Shown here: positions 35,603-44,334 of the stretch, piece by piece
Layout: every line of letters begins with the position of its first letter
Position numbering within the stretch: position 1 is the first letter of the stretch
NCBI GenBank assembly: GCA_031180725.1
Contig: JAPSLO010000012.1
Span: forward strand, 62,001 to 126,000
Reading direction: 5' to 3'
Source: Roseomonas sp.
GTDB lineage: Bacteria > Pseudomonadota > Alphaproteobacteria > Acetobacterales > Acetobacteraceae
Length of the DNA stretch: 64,000 nt
Position numbers and translations under genes: made by a program
The notes under the pieces: model-generated
Seen by the model: only the letters and a program-made list of their open reading frames with translations
The model's database searches: none
Told to the model about the DNA's origin: nothing

Positions 35603-35624
35603 TCCAGCCTATCCGGGGAAACGC

Positions 35625-37280
35625 ATGCGCAAGTTCGTCAACGATCCGCGCCAGGTGGTGCGGGAGATGCTGGAAGGCCTGGCAGATCTTTCGCCCGGAC
35701 TGGCGCTGATCCCGGAGGAAGGCGTGCTGCTGCGCGCCGGGCTGCCGGCGCCGGCGCAGCGCAGGGTGGCGGTGATCTCGGGTGGTGGCTCGGGGCATGA
35801 GCCCGCCCATGCCGGCTATGTCGGGCCGGGGATGCTGACGGCGGCGGTCGCGGGGGATGTCTTCACCTCGCCCTCCACCGACCAGGTGCTGGCAGCCATC
35901 CGCGCCAGCGCAGGACCGGCCGGCGTGCTGCTGGTCATCAAGAACTACACCGGCGATGTGCTGAATTTCGGCCTGGCTGCGGAGCTGGCCCGCGCCGAGG
36001 GCATCCCGGTGGAGAGCGTGATCGTCGCCGACGACGTCGCTCTGCGCGAGACGGTAGAGCCCGACCGTCGGCGTGGCATCGCCGGCACGGTGCTGGTCCA
36101 TAAGGTGGCCGGTGCCGCCGCCGAGGCCGGGCTGTCGCTGACGGAGGTTGCCGCCGAGGCCCGCGCCGCTGCCGCTGCGCTGCGCAGCATGGGCGTGGCG
36201 CTCGGGCCCTGCACCGTGCCTGCGGCTGGCAAGCCCGGCTTCGATCTGCCGGATGGCGAGATGGAGCTTGGCCTCGGCATCCATGGCGAGGCCGGCGTCC
36301 GGCGCGCCCCCCGCGCCACGGCGGATGCCGCAGTGGGCGCCATGCTGAAGGCCATCCTGGCCGATCACGCCCTGCCCGCCGGCAGCCCGGTGGCGCTGCT
36401 GGTGAATGGGCTGGGCGGCACGCCGCCGATGGAGCTGGCGGTGGTGGCACGCGCCGCGCTGGCTGGGCTGCGCACGGCCGGGCTGCGGGTGGAGCGTGCC
36501 TGGTGCGGCAATTTCCTCACCGCCATCGAAATGCCGGGCTGCTCGCTTTCCGTCATGGCGCTGGACGCGGTGCGGATGGCACGGCTGGATGCGCCCGCCG
36601 GTGCGCCAGCCTGGCCCGGCGCGGGGCGCCTGCCGGAGACGCGGCAGGTGCTGGCCGGGCCAGCCGCGCCGCTTGGGCCTGCGCCGGCACCGGTCGATCC
36701 CGCACTGCGCGCTGCCGTGCTGGCCGCCTGTGCTGCCCTGGAAGCAAAGGAGGCCGAGCTGACGGCGCTGGATGCCGCGGCGGGTGACGGTGATCTGGGG
36801 ATATCCATGGCGCGCGGCGCGGCAGCGGTGCGCGCCCTGCCGGATGCCGCCTTCGCCGATGCGCCCACCGCGCTCGCCGCCATCGCGGGCGCCCTACGGC
36901 GCGCCATCGCCGGCAGCTCCGGGCCCTTCTATGCCACCGCCCTGCTGCGCGCCGCGCGCAGTCTGCCCGCGAAGCCGACCGTGCAGGACTGGGCGAAAGC
37001 CTTCGGCGCCGCGGTGCAGGCCATCACCGAACTCGGCGGTGCCAGGCCCGGCGAGCGCACCATGCTGGACGCGCTGCACCCGGCGGCGGAAGTGCTGGCG
37101 CGTGGCGAGGGCATCGCCGCCGCGGCCGCCGCGGCTGAAGCTGGCGCGAAGGCCACGGCGCAGATGCATCCGCGGCGCGGCCGGGCGAGCTATCTGGGCG
37201 CGCGCGCCATGGGCACGCCGGACGCCGGGGCCTCCGCCGTCGCCGTCTGGCTGCGCGGCTTGGCGGAAGGATTGAGGTGA
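35625..37280 (+). CDS. Dihydroxyacetone kinase, ATP-dependent, DhaK-DhaL fusion
   Basis: A 551-residue single-chain kinase that phosphorylates dihydroxyacetone with ATP. The DhaK half (about 1-330) has ISGGGSGHEPAHAGYVGPGML and the covalent substrate histidine in GLGIHGEAG (His220, the same number as in Citrobacter DHA kinase). The DhaL half (about 350-551) has DAAAGDGDLGISMARGA, whose Asp residues bind Mg-ADP, and GGARPGERTMLDALHP. ATG 35625 is 22 bases after the ccmI stop, so it may share its transcript. Role: glycerol/triose metabolism. Confidence 0.93.
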   Translation: MRKFVNDPRQVVREMLEGLADLSPGLALIPEEGVLLRAGLPAPAQRRVAVISGGGSGHEPAHAGYVGPGMLTAAVAGDVFTSPSTDQVLAAIRASAGPAGVLLVIKNYTGDVLNFGLAAELARAEGIPVESVIVADDVALRETVEPDRRRGIAGTVLVHKVAGAAAEAGLSLTEVAAEARAAAAALRSMGVALGPCTVPAAGKPGFDLPDGEMELGLGIHGEAGVRRAPRATADAAVGAMLKAILADHALPAGSPVALLVNGLGGTPPMELAVVARAALAGLRTAGLRVERAWCGNFLTAIEMPGCSLSVMALDAVRMARLDAPAGAPAWPGAGRLPETRQVLAGPAAPLGPAPAPVDPALRAAVLAACAALEAKEAELTALDAAAGDGDLGISMARGAAAVRALPDAAFADAPTALAAIAGALRRAIAGSSGPFYATALLRAARSLPAKPTVQDWAKAFGAAVQAITELGGARPGERTMLDALHPAAEVLARGEGIAAAAAAAEAGAKATAQMHPRRGRASYLGARAMGTPDAGASAVAVWLRGLAEGLR

Positions 37281-37287
37281 TCGGCGA

Positions 37288-38085
37288 TCAAGCGCCCTTC
37301 AGGAAGGCGATCACGCGCGCATTGAAGGCCTCGGGCTGTTCCCAATTGATGGCATGTCCGGCTTCCGGCAGTTCGTGCCATTCATGCCGGGGCAGATGTG
37401 CGGCCCAGCGACGCATCAGGGTGGGCGGCGCGTAGAGATCCGCGCCGCCCGCCATCACCAGCACGGGGCAAGTAATGGCGGCGATCTTGGCGTAGCTGTT
37501 CGGGCTGCGCAGCGGCTGTGCCACCGCGCCCGGCTGCTTCGCGCCATGCTCGATGGCGACCCAGCGTGCGGTGCCTTCAGGATCGAAAGCACGAAAGGCC
37601 GGGCCGACCTCGCGGATCTCGCCGGGAAGCTGCTGGAACTCGGGGGTGCTCAGGCGCTGAAAGGCCTGCTGGATCTCGGGATCCACGAACTGGCCATAGC
37701 TGGCGGCCACAATCAGGCTCCACACACGCTCTGGCCGCCAGGCGGCGTAATCCAGGGCCGCGAAGCCGCCGCCGGCCACACCGAGAAGGTGGAAGCGGTC
37801 CAGGCTCAGATAATCGGCCAGCGCATCCAGGTCCTCGGCGATGGTGCCGGGCTGCGCGCCGGTCTCGGGCACCGGCAGGCTGCGCCCCCAGCCGCGACGG
37901 TCGAAAGCGATGGCGCGGAAGCCGGCGGCCACCAGGGCGGGGATCTGCTTCTCCCAGATCGCGACCGTGCCGGTATTCGGGTGCAGCAGCACCACGGGCG
38001 GCCCGCTTCCGGCTTCGGTGAACCACAGCCGCACGCCAGTCAGCTCCGCATGGCGGCCCTTGGCCACTCCGTGCAACTCCGTCAT
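37288..38085 (-). CDS. Alpha/beta-fold hydrolase with Ala at the nucleophile position
   Basis: A 265-residue MhpC-type alpha/beta-hydrolase fold: PPVVLLHPNTGTVAIWEKQIPAL, FDRRGWGRSLP, and elbow FHLLGVAGGGFAALDYA. At the elbow Ala104 replaces the nucleophilic Ser (GxSxG expected). The Asp (MAGGADLYAPP) and His (EAGHAINWEQP) of the triad remain. Proteins with AGGG in this place exist elsewhere in the superfamily, so this is probably a natural subclass, not a mutation. Function unknown. Divergent from the flavin reductase gene. Confidence 0.85.
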   Translation of the reverse strand: MTELHGVAKGRHAELTGVRLWFTEAGSGPPVVLLHPNTGTVAIWEKQIPALVAAGFRAIAFDRRGWGRSLPVPETGAQPGTIAEDLDALADYLSLDRFHLLGVAGGGFAALDYAAWRPERVWSLIVAASYGQFVDPEIQQAFQRLSTPEFQQLPGEIREVGPAFRAFDPEGTARWVAIEHGAKQPGAVAQPLRSPNSYAKIAAITCPVLVMAGGADLYAPPTLMRRWAAHLPRHEWHELPEAGHAINWEQPEAFNARVIAFLKGA

Positions 38086-38102
38086 CCGTTTCCCCGATCG
38101 CC

Positions 38103-38132
38103 TTGTCTTAGGTCAATGATACGGACTATTGA
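38103..38132 (+). promoter_or_regulatory. Candidate promoter of the flavin reductase gene
   Basis: TTGTCT (38103-38108), 18-base spacer, TATTGA (38127-38132), 30 bases before ATG 38162 in the divergent gap. Based on consensus match only. Confidence 0.3.
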
Positions 38133-38161
38133 GATATGCCGGAAGGGAGGAAACCGCCCGC

Positions 38162-38860
38162 ATGACTGCTATCACGGAGGCTCCCCCGAGCCCAAATTCC
38201 GACTTCGCCTTCGTGGACGGCGTCGGGCTGGACAGCGCGGCGGCGTATCGCCTGCTGGTCGGCTGCGTCGTGCCGCGGCCGATCGCCTGGATCACGACGG
38301 TGGACAGCGCCGGCCGCGTGAATGCCGCGCCCTTCAGTTCCTACAACTACGTAGCCACCAGCCCGCCCATGCTGGGGGTGAATGTCGCGCTCCGCGCCGG
38401 TGATGGCGCCGTCAAGGACACGGCGCGCAACATCCTCGAAAGCGGCGAGTTCGTGGTGAATGTTGCGACCGAGGCGACGATGGAGGCGATGCATGCCAGC
38501 GCGTTCGAATATGCGCCCGAACAGAGCGAGACGGAGGCGCTGAAGCTGGCCCTGCTGCCCAGCCGGCATGTGCGTGCGCCCCGCTTGGCCGCGACACCCG
38601 TGCAGATGGAGTGCCGGCTGGACCGCGCCGTGACGCTCGGCCGCGGGGTGAACACGCTCTATATTGGGGAGGTCGTGGCTTTCCACCTCTCGCATGCGAT
38701 CTATGACGGCAAGCGGGTGGACAGCGCGGCGATGCGGCCGCTGGCGCGGCTGGGCGGTCCCTTCTACGCGGCACTCGGCGAGATCATCCACCGCCCGATG
38801 CTGCAGCGCCCCCCTGGCGGGGAAGGCTGGACCGGGCCAAAGGCGCCGCCCGCGGGCTGA
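38162..38860 (+). CDS. Flavin reductase family protein
   Basis: A 232-residue FMN-binding split-barrel protein (flavin reductase/DIM6-NTAB type). The fold is seen in VPRPIAWITTVDSAGRVNAAPFSSYNYVATSPPMLGV and the partial FMN loop AGDGAVKDTARNILESGEFVVN, with RLAATPVQMECRL in the C-terminal half. It probably reduces free FMN for an oxygenase or binds FMN as a cofactor. The start is ATG 38162 with GGGAGG 11 bases before it. Its last 77 bases overlap the convergent glycosyltransferase gene. Confidence 0.88.
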   Translation: MTAITEAPPSPNSDFAFVDGVGLDSAAAYRLLVGCVVPRPIAWITTVDSAGRVNAAPFSSYNYVATSPPMLGVNVALRAGDGAVKDTARNILESGEFVVNVATEATMEAMHASAFEYAPEQSETEALKLALLPSRHVRAPRLAATPVQMECRLDRAVTLGRGVNTLYIGEVVAFHLSHAIYDGKRVDSAAMRPLARLGGPFYAALGEIIHRPMLQRPPGGEGWTGPKAPPAG

Positions 38861-39968
38861 CCGCCGGCAACAGCTGGCCATAGAGCGCGACCAGCCGCGC
38901 GGCCTCATTCGCCCAGGCGAAGCGGCCGCGCGCCGCGGCACGGGCCAGGGCGCCCAGCGCCGCGCGGCGCGATGGCCTCTCCAGATCCCGCACGGCGCGG
39001 GCGATGGCTGCAGGGTCGGCCGTATCCACGGCCAGGCCGCAGCCGGCCTCCGCCACCACGGCCGCCACCTCCTCGGCGAAGTCGGGCACGATGACGGGCA
39101 GGCCGCAAAGCATTGCATCGAACAGTTTATGCGGCAGGGCCAGGCGGTGGTTCTCCATGCCGGGCTGGAACAGCACCAGGCCGATGTCGCAGCCCGCCGC
39201 GACGCGCAACGCCTCCTCGCGCGACAGCCAGCCATGCTGCTCAATCCGGTCCTCCAGCCCGAACAGCTTGGCGCGCTCGTGGAACTCCGCCTCGCTGCCA
39301 TCGGTGAAGCGGCCGACCAGCACCAGGGTCGCGTCGGGCAGCCGGGCGAGCATGTCCAGCATGGTGAAGGCGCCCCGCGCCACGCCCAGCGCGCCCAGAT
39401 GCACCAGCCGCAACGGGCCCGGCCCGTGCTGGCGCGGCGCAACGCCGACATCCTCGGCATAGTTGCGCACGAGGGTGCAGCGTGCGCGGCCGCCGAAGGC
39501 GCCGTCCAGCCCATCTTTCGCTACCACCACCGCATCTGCGCGCCAGGCCAGCAGCCGGCAGGCGGCGGTCAGCGCGATCCGTGCCAGCGGGCGCAGCCAG
39601 CGCGGCACGCGCCCATCAAGGCGCGAGGGGTAGTGCTCATGCACATCCAGCACCACCCGCGCGCCGCAGTGCCAAGCCGCCAGCCGTGCGGCGAGCCAGC
39701 TATCGGGCTCATGCGCATGGATCACCGCCGGGCGCAGCGCAGCGGCGGCACGCGCCACGGCGGGGATGCCGCGCAGCCGCCCGCGCCAGCCGCGCGCCGG
39801 CGGATGGCCCATCAGCGCCACACCGCGCCAGGCTGGGCATGGTGGGGTGCCCGGCGCCAGATGTGCCACGCTGTAGCCGGCGGCTGCCAGTGCCGCGCCT
39901 TCCTTCGCGACGATGCGCACATCCTCATGCGGATGGGCGGCGGAAAGCATCAGCACCTGGATGCTCAC
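38784..39968 (-). CDS. Glycosyltransferase family 4 (GT-B)
   Basis: A 394-residue retaining GT-B glycosyltransferase. The N-terminal half has the Rossmann start SIQVLMLSAAHPHEDVRI and AVIHAHEPDSWLAARLA. The C-terminal donor half has LRLVHLGALGVARGAFTMLDML, GWLSREEALRVAAGCDIGLVLF and the EX7E-like segment LPHKLFDAMLCGLPVIVPDFAEE. It adds a sugar to the lipid-linked repeat unit of the exopolysaccharide. Overlaps its upstream partner by four bases; the 3' end overlaps the flavin reductase by 77 bases in convergent orientation. Sugar unknown. Confidence 0.9.
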   Translation of the reverse strand: MSIQVLMLSAAHPHEDVRIVAKEGAALAAAGYSVAHLAPGTPPCPAWRGVALMGHPPARGWRGRLRGIPAVARAAAALRPAVIHAHEPDSWLAARLAAWHCGARVVLDVHEHYPSRLDGRVPRWLRPLARIALTAACRLLAWRADAVVVAKDGLDGAFGGRARCTLVRNYAEDVGVAPRQHGPGPLRLVHLGALGVARGAFTMLDMLARLPDATLVLVGRFTDGSEAEFHERAKLFGLEDRIEQHGWLSREEALRVAAGCDIGLVLFQPGMENHRLALPHKLFDAMLCGLPVIVPDFAEEVAAVVAEAGCGLAVDTADPAAIARAVRDLERPSRRAALGALARAAARGRFAWANEAARLVALYGQLLPAVSPRAAPLARSSLPRQGGAAASGGG

Positions 39969-41242
39969 CGCACCGTCTCCGTCGCCAGCCGGGCGAAATC
40001 CCGGGCGATGCGCCAGGCGTCGAAGCGCTCCTCCGCCAGGCGACGTCCGGCATGGCCCATGGCGCGGCGCAGCGCAGCATCACCCGCCAGGCGACGCAGC
40101 GCGGCGGCCAGTGCCGGGGCATCGCCGGGTGGTACAGCCAGGCCGCAGGCGCCGCTGCGCAGCAGCCGCTCCGCCCGGCCCGGCACGTTGCTGACCATGG
40201 GAAGCCCCGCGGCCAGGCCTTCCACCAGCTTGTTCGGCGCAGACCATTCGGCGAATTCCGGCACCGGCCGCAGACAGAGCAGCCCCGCATCCGCCCCAGC
40301 CAGCAGGCCAGCGAGCCGCGCCTTCGGCATGGGGTCGAGGAAGAGCACCGGCAGATCCTCGGCCGCCGCTCGCGCCATCAGCGCCGGCTTGCGGGCGCCT
40401 TGGCCGACCAGCACCAGGCGGATGCGGCTGCCCTTCAGCAGCGCCGCTGCATCCAGCAGCTGATCCAGCCCGTTCGCCTCGCCATGCGCGCCGGCATAGA
40501 CGGCCAGCATCTCATCAGTCGCCGCGCCTGGCGGGCGCCAGGGGCGGACATGCGGGCCGAACATGCCGAGATCCGCGCCTTGTGGCAGCACATGCACGGC
40601 GCGCGCCGCCGCGCCGCGCGCGACGGCGATGTCCGCCATGCCTTCGGTCAGCGCGACCACGGCGCTCGCCCGGCGGCAGGCGGCATTGGCCAGCCAGCCC
40701 ATGGCACCGAGAACCGGCCGCGGCACGCCGCGCCCGCCGCTGGAGAGCGCGCGGGGCAGTTCCGGCCAGGGGTCGCGCATCTCGAAGATGAAGGGCGTGC
40801 CGCGCCGGTGATGTGCCAGCAGCGCCGGAATGACCACCGTCAGCGGCGTGGAGGAGGCGATCACCAGATCCCAGAGCTCCGCCAGCGCCAAGTGGGCGGT
40901 GGCGGCTGCGAAGCGCAAGAAGGCGCCGCTGCGGGCCCTGAGTCCCTGTGCATTGCCGCAGCGGATCTCGTATTCGCGGAGCAGGAATCCTTCCATGGCG
41001 CCGGTCCGCTGCCCGCGATGGAAGGGCATGCTGAGGCCCGTCCTCGCCCCATCGTACTGGCCGCAGGCCACTGTCACCGCATGCCCCGCCTCGGCCAGGG
41101 CGGTGGCATTCAGGAATGACCGCGTGCCGGTGCTGCCCTCGGGCCGGGAGAAATGCTGGTGCAGGTAGAGGATGCGCAACGCGCGCCCCGAGACCGGGGC
41201 CGCTGCGGGCTGCGGCGGGGCGGCTCCTTCAACGCCGGGCAC
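39965..41242 (-). CDS. Glycosyltransferase family 4, WbuB-like
   Basis: A 425-residue GT-B enzyme starting LRILYLHQHFSRPEGSTGTRSF and FIFEMRDPWPELPRAL, which resembles WbuB/WcaI-type transferases. The donor half has LAVYAGAHGEANGLDQLLDAAALL, RLVLVGQGARKP and the acidic motif in EFAEWSAPNKLVEGLAAGLPMVSN. The start is GTG 41242, overlapping the aminotransferase by 14 bases; about 20 Ala/Pro-rich residues precede the fold, so a start further in (such as TTG in ALRILYL) is possible. Second of two GT4 genes in the operon. Confidence 0.9.
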   Translation of the reverse strand: MPGVEGAAPPQPAAAPVSGRALRILYLHQHFSRPEGSTGTRSFLNATALAEAGHAVTVACGQYDGARTGLSMPFHRGQRTGAMEGFLLREYEIRCGNAQGLRARSGAFLRFAAATAHLALAELWDLVIASSTPLTVVIPALLAHHRRGTPFIFEMRDPWPELPRALSSGGRGVPRPVLGAMGWLANAACRRASAVVALTEGMADIAVARGAAARAVHVLPQGADLGMFGPHVRPWRPPGAATDEMLAVYAGAHGEANGLDQLLDAAALLKGSRIRLVLVGQGARKPALMARAAAEDLPVLFLDPMPKARLAGLLAGADAGLLCLRPVPEFAEWSAPNKLVEGLAAGLPMVSNVPGRAERLLRSGACGLAVPPGDAPALAAALRRLAGDAALRRAMGHAGRRLAEERFDAWRIARDFARLATETVR

Positions 41243-42425
41243 AGCTCCGCACCACCTCGATGACGCGCGCCTGCTCGGCCGGGGTCATGGCGCCGCCGGA
41301 GGGCAGGCAGAGGCCTTGCTCGAAAAGCTGCGCGGCCATCCGTCCGCCCGCGAAGGACGCGTCGCGGAAAGCTGGCTGCAAATGCAGCGGCTTCCAGGCC
41401 GGGCGGCTTTCCATGCCTGCTGCCTCCAGTGCGCGCCGCACCGCCTCCCGGTCGGTGCCGAACAGGGTGGGCTCCAGCATCATCACGCTGAGCCAGCGGT
41501 TCGCGCGCCCCCAATTGGGCTCCGGGATGAAGGACAGGCCCGGCAGGTCGCCCAGGCCGGCCAGGTAGGTGGCGAAGACCTCCCGTCGGCGTGTCACGCG
41601 CCGGGCCAGGGTGGGCAGTTGCGCCAGCCCCACCGCGGCCAGCACCGAGGACATGCCATAGGCATAGCCGGTGGTCTCGTGCTGGTAATGCGCCGCCGGC
41701 TCGCGCGCCTGGCCAGCCAGCAGGCGGGCGCGGGCGATCAGGGCCGGGTCGTCGCTGGCAAGCGCGCCGCCGCCCCCGGTGGTGATGATCTTGTTTCCGT
41801 TGAAGGAGAAAACGGCCAGCCGCGCCCCGCGCCCGGCATGCAGCCCGCCGCGGCCCAGCGCTCCGAGGGCGGCCGCGCTGTCGCACAGCACGGGAACACC
41901 CCAGCTGTCGCAGACCGCGGCGATCGCCTCGATGTCGCAGCACTGGCCGTATAGATCCACGGGCACCACCACGCGCGGCAGCCGCCCACGCCGGGCAGCG
42001 CGCGAAAGCTCATCCGCCAGCAGGGCGGGGTCCAGCGTCCAGGACGGCCCGACATCCAGGAAGCGCGGCACCGCGCCCATCTGCACCGCCGGGGCAATCG
42101 TGGCGATGAAGGTCATGCTGGGCGCCCAGACCTCATCCCCTGGCGCCACACCCAGCACGCGGTAGCCAAGATGCAGCGCCGCCGTTCCGGAGGTCGTGGC
42201 CAGCACCGCCGCATGGCCGGTGGTCGCGGCAATCGCGGCCTCGAAGGCGGCGGGTGTGGGGCCAGCGGGGGCGAGCCAACCGCTGTCGAGGGCGGCCCGC
42301 AGCTTCTCAAGCTCGGTCCCCGCCAGCTCGGGCGGCGAAAGGTGCAGCCGGGCGGCGCCGCAGCCGGGGAAGCGCAGGATCGGTGCCGGACGGAGGGTGT
42401 CCGGCGCGGTGCCGAGCTGGGCCAT
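41229..42425 (-). CDS. DegT/DnrJ/EryC1/StrS sugar aminotransferase
   Basis: A 398-residue PLP-dependent enzyme that aminates a keto-sugar nucleotide. The PLP lysine is in FSFNGNKIITTGGGGAL, with the preceding TSGTAALHLGYRVLGVAPGDEVWAPSMTF and LCDSAAALGA segments. In exopolysaccharide loci such enzymes make amino-sugar precursors, for example UDP-4-amino-4,6-dideoxy-GlcNAc (PglE/PseC-like). No dehydratase for its substrate is in the window. Located between the phosphoglycosyl transferase and the GT4 genes. Confidence 0.92.
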   Translation of the reverse strand: MAQLGTAPDTLRPAPILRFPGCGAARLHLSPPELAGTELEKLRAALDSGWLAPAGPTPAAFEAAIAATTGHAAVLATTSGTAALHLGYRVLGVAPGDEVWAPSMTFIATIAPAVQMGAVPRFLDVGPSWTLDPALLADELSRAARRGRLPRVVVPVDLYGQCCDIEAIAAVCDSWGVPVLCDSAAALGALGRGGLHAGRGARLAVFSFNGNKIITTGGGGALASDDPALIARARLLAGQAREPAAHYQHETTGYAYGMSSVLAAVGLAQLPTLARRVTRRREVFATYLAGLGDLPGLSFIPEPNWGRANRWLSVMMLEPTLFGTDREAVRRALEAAGMESRPAWKPLHLQPAFRDASFAGGRMAAQLFEQGLCLPSGGAMTPAEQARVIEVVRSCARR

Positions 42426-42482
42426 CAGAGCGCTGGGTCATCACCAAGCCGTAGGAACAATGGTTGCATCATGCACCAAAGA

Positions 42483-43112
42483 TCAAGTTGTGGGCGAAGA
42501 ATAATTATCCTTTTCAACCAAACGGTTGGATCCCTGGAACGGCGGCATGGTGGGATGGCCTGGCGCGTGCGTTCCCCGGCCGAGCAGCCAAACCTTGAGC
42601 GTGCCCAGGAGGAGCATCAGGTCGCCGCGCAGCGTGGCGGGCGCTGCCGCATAGCGCGCATCCAGTTCCAGCCGGACCTGCCAGCCAACCGCGTTCCGCC
42701 CGGCTGCAACCCCCGGTCCCGCGATACCTGGGCGGACGCGCAGCCGCATGGCCTGACGTTGTGAATAGTGCCGCAGGTATTCGAGGGGCAGGGGACGAGG
42801 TCCGACCAGACTCATCTCCCCGCGCAGCACGTTCAGAAGCTGCGGCAGTTCATCGAGGCCGCTGGCGCGCAGCGCGCGGCCGAAGCCATCCAGCCGCTCG
42901 GCATCCGGGGCGTCGCCTGGTCGCATGGAACGGAACTTCAGCACATGGAAGGGCCGCCCACCTCGTCCCGCCCGCAGTTGCACGAACAGGATCGGCGCGC
43001 CGAGCCGCAGACGGACGGCCAGTGCGACCGGTCCGAAAAGCGGCGCCAGCAACAGCAGCGCGCCACCAGCCAGGACCAAGTCCAGGGTCCTCTTGCCCCA
43101 GGCTTCATACAT
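42483..43112 (-). CDS. Sugar transferase (monotopic phosphoglycosyl transferase, PglC/WcaJ type)
   Basis: A 209-residue initiating transferase that moves a sugar-1-phosphate to undecaprenyl phosphate at the inner membrane. It has an N-terminal re-entrant helix (RTLDLVLAGGALLLLAPLFGP), FHVLKFRSMRPGD, and the catalytic Asp-Glu dyad in SGLDELPQLLNVLRGEMSLVGPRPLP. The downstream LRVRPGIAGPGVAAGRN completes the motif. Compact size is typical of PglC. It starts the repeat-unit assembly; its start overlaps the Wzy-like gene by eight bases. The C-terminal tail is encoded by an AT-richer stretch. Confidence 0.93.
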   Translation of the reverse strand: MYEAWGKRTLDLVLAGGALLLLAPLFGPVALAVRLRLGAPILFVQLRAGRGGRPFHVLKFRSMRPGDAPDAERLDGFGRALRASGLDELPQLLNVLRGEMSLVGPRPLPLEYLRHYSQRQAMRLRVRPGIAGPGVAAGRNAVGWQVRLELDARYAAAPATLRGDLMLLLGTLKVWLLGRGTHAPGHPTMPPFQGSNRLVEKDNYSSPTT

Positions 43113-44334
43113 CGGACGTTTCCCCCGCGGGCGCCGCTTCGTGCGCCGTGATTCCTAGGCTCAGCGCCAGCCCCAGCGCAAACCAAGCCATCCGATTGCC
43201 GAGGTCGGTCGAGACCATCACCGTCAAGGCAACCGGCAGCACCATCGCCGCGACGCGCGCCGCACGTTGCGGCGCCACCCGCGGCACCAGGCGCAGGGCC
43301 ACCGCCAAGGCACCGCCGAAGGCGGCCAGCCAGAGCAGGAAGCCGGGCAGCCCGCCTTCCGCTAGGGCTTCCAGCGCATGGTTGTGCGGATAGAGGCCAC
43401 GCCTTTCGCCATGCCCCGCGGCAATGGCGAAGCCGCCCGTGCCGAGCCCGAAGGGAGCCGTGGCCCCTGCCCAGTCCAGCGCCGCGAACCATAGCCCGAT
43501 GCGGGCATCCAGGCTGCCGATATCGCTGGTCAGCCTTTCCAGCGTACGCAGCCCCTCCGCCCGGTCGGGATCGAGTACCAGAAAGCCAATCGCCAGCAAC
43601 GCGCCGGTCAGGCCGGCGCCAAACCAGGCCAGCGCCGCGCCGCGCCCGGCGGGCCAGAGGCGCAGCACCGGCGCCAGCAACACGCCGAGCCCGAGCGAAA
43701 CCAGCCCAGCCCTTCCGCCCGGCACCAGCGCCGCCGTCGCCAGGGCCGCACAGACGGCAAGCCAAGCCAGACCGCGTGGCCCGAGGCCCGCTTCCGCCAT
43801 GCGAACCGCGGCAATGCCCGCCGCCATGGCCATGCCGAGGCCGGCCAGCTGGTATTGCAGCTTCGCCTGTTCGGGATCCATCGCTTGGCGCAGCGCCCAG
43901 CCGCCCAGCACACCCCAGCCGACGATGCCGGCCAGCGCCAGGCCAACCAGCAAGGTGGTGCCGCTCAGCGCGCGGCGGGCGACGGGATCGGCGCCGACCA
44001 GCAGCCCTGCCATCAGCATCACCGGCGCCACCAGCACCACCTCCGGCAGCTTCTGCGCAGCGATCTGGCGGGAGGCGCTCCAGCACGCCGCGATCACGAA
44101 CCACAATGGCAGCGCCAGCGCGGCCGCCAGCGGCACCGCAAGTTGGGGCGCGATGAACCAGCGGCGCGTCGCCGCCAGCATCGCCAGGCAGGGCAGCAGT
44201 GCCGCGGCGGCGGCGAGCGTCAGATCCACCGGCAGCGCGGCGAGCGGTGGCGCCGTCTTCAGCGCGCCGGCAAGTTGCAGGATCGCCGCAGCGATGCCGG
44301 CCAGTAGCGCGACCGGATGGAGCCTGCGCCTCAT
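43105..44334 (-). CDS. O-antigen ligase/polymerase family protein (Wzy_C)
   Basis: A 409-residue integral membrane protein with about 10-12 TM segments and the Wzy_C signature GLGTGGFAIAAGHGERRGLYPHNHALEALAEGGLPGFLLWL, including the catalytic-region His. These proteins either polymerise repeat units (Wzy) or ligate polymer to an acceptor (WaaL). Between a chain-length protein and the initiating transferase, a Wzy role for the exopolysaccharide is the simplest reading. Overlaps neighbours by 4 and 8 bases. Confidence 0.88.
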   Translation of the reverse strand: MRRRLHPVALLAGIAAAILQLAGALKTAPPLAALPVDLTLAAAAALLPCLAMLAATRRWFIAPQLAVPLAAALALPLWFVIAACWSASRQIAAQKLPEVVLVAPVMLMAGLLVGADPVARRALSGTTLLVGLALAGIVGWGVLGGWALRQAMDPEQAKLQYQLAGLGMAMAAGIAAVRMAEAGLGPRGLAWLAVCAALATAALVPGGRAGLVSLGLGVLLAPVLRLWPAGRGAALAWFGAGLTGALLAIGFLVLDPDRAEGLRTLERLTSDIGSLDARIGLWFAALDWAGATAPFGLGTGGFAIAAGHGERRGLYPHNHALEALAEGGLPGFLLWLAAFGGALAVALRLVPRVAPQRAARVAAMVLPVALTVMVSTDLGNRMAWFALGLALSLGITAHEAAPAGETSDV

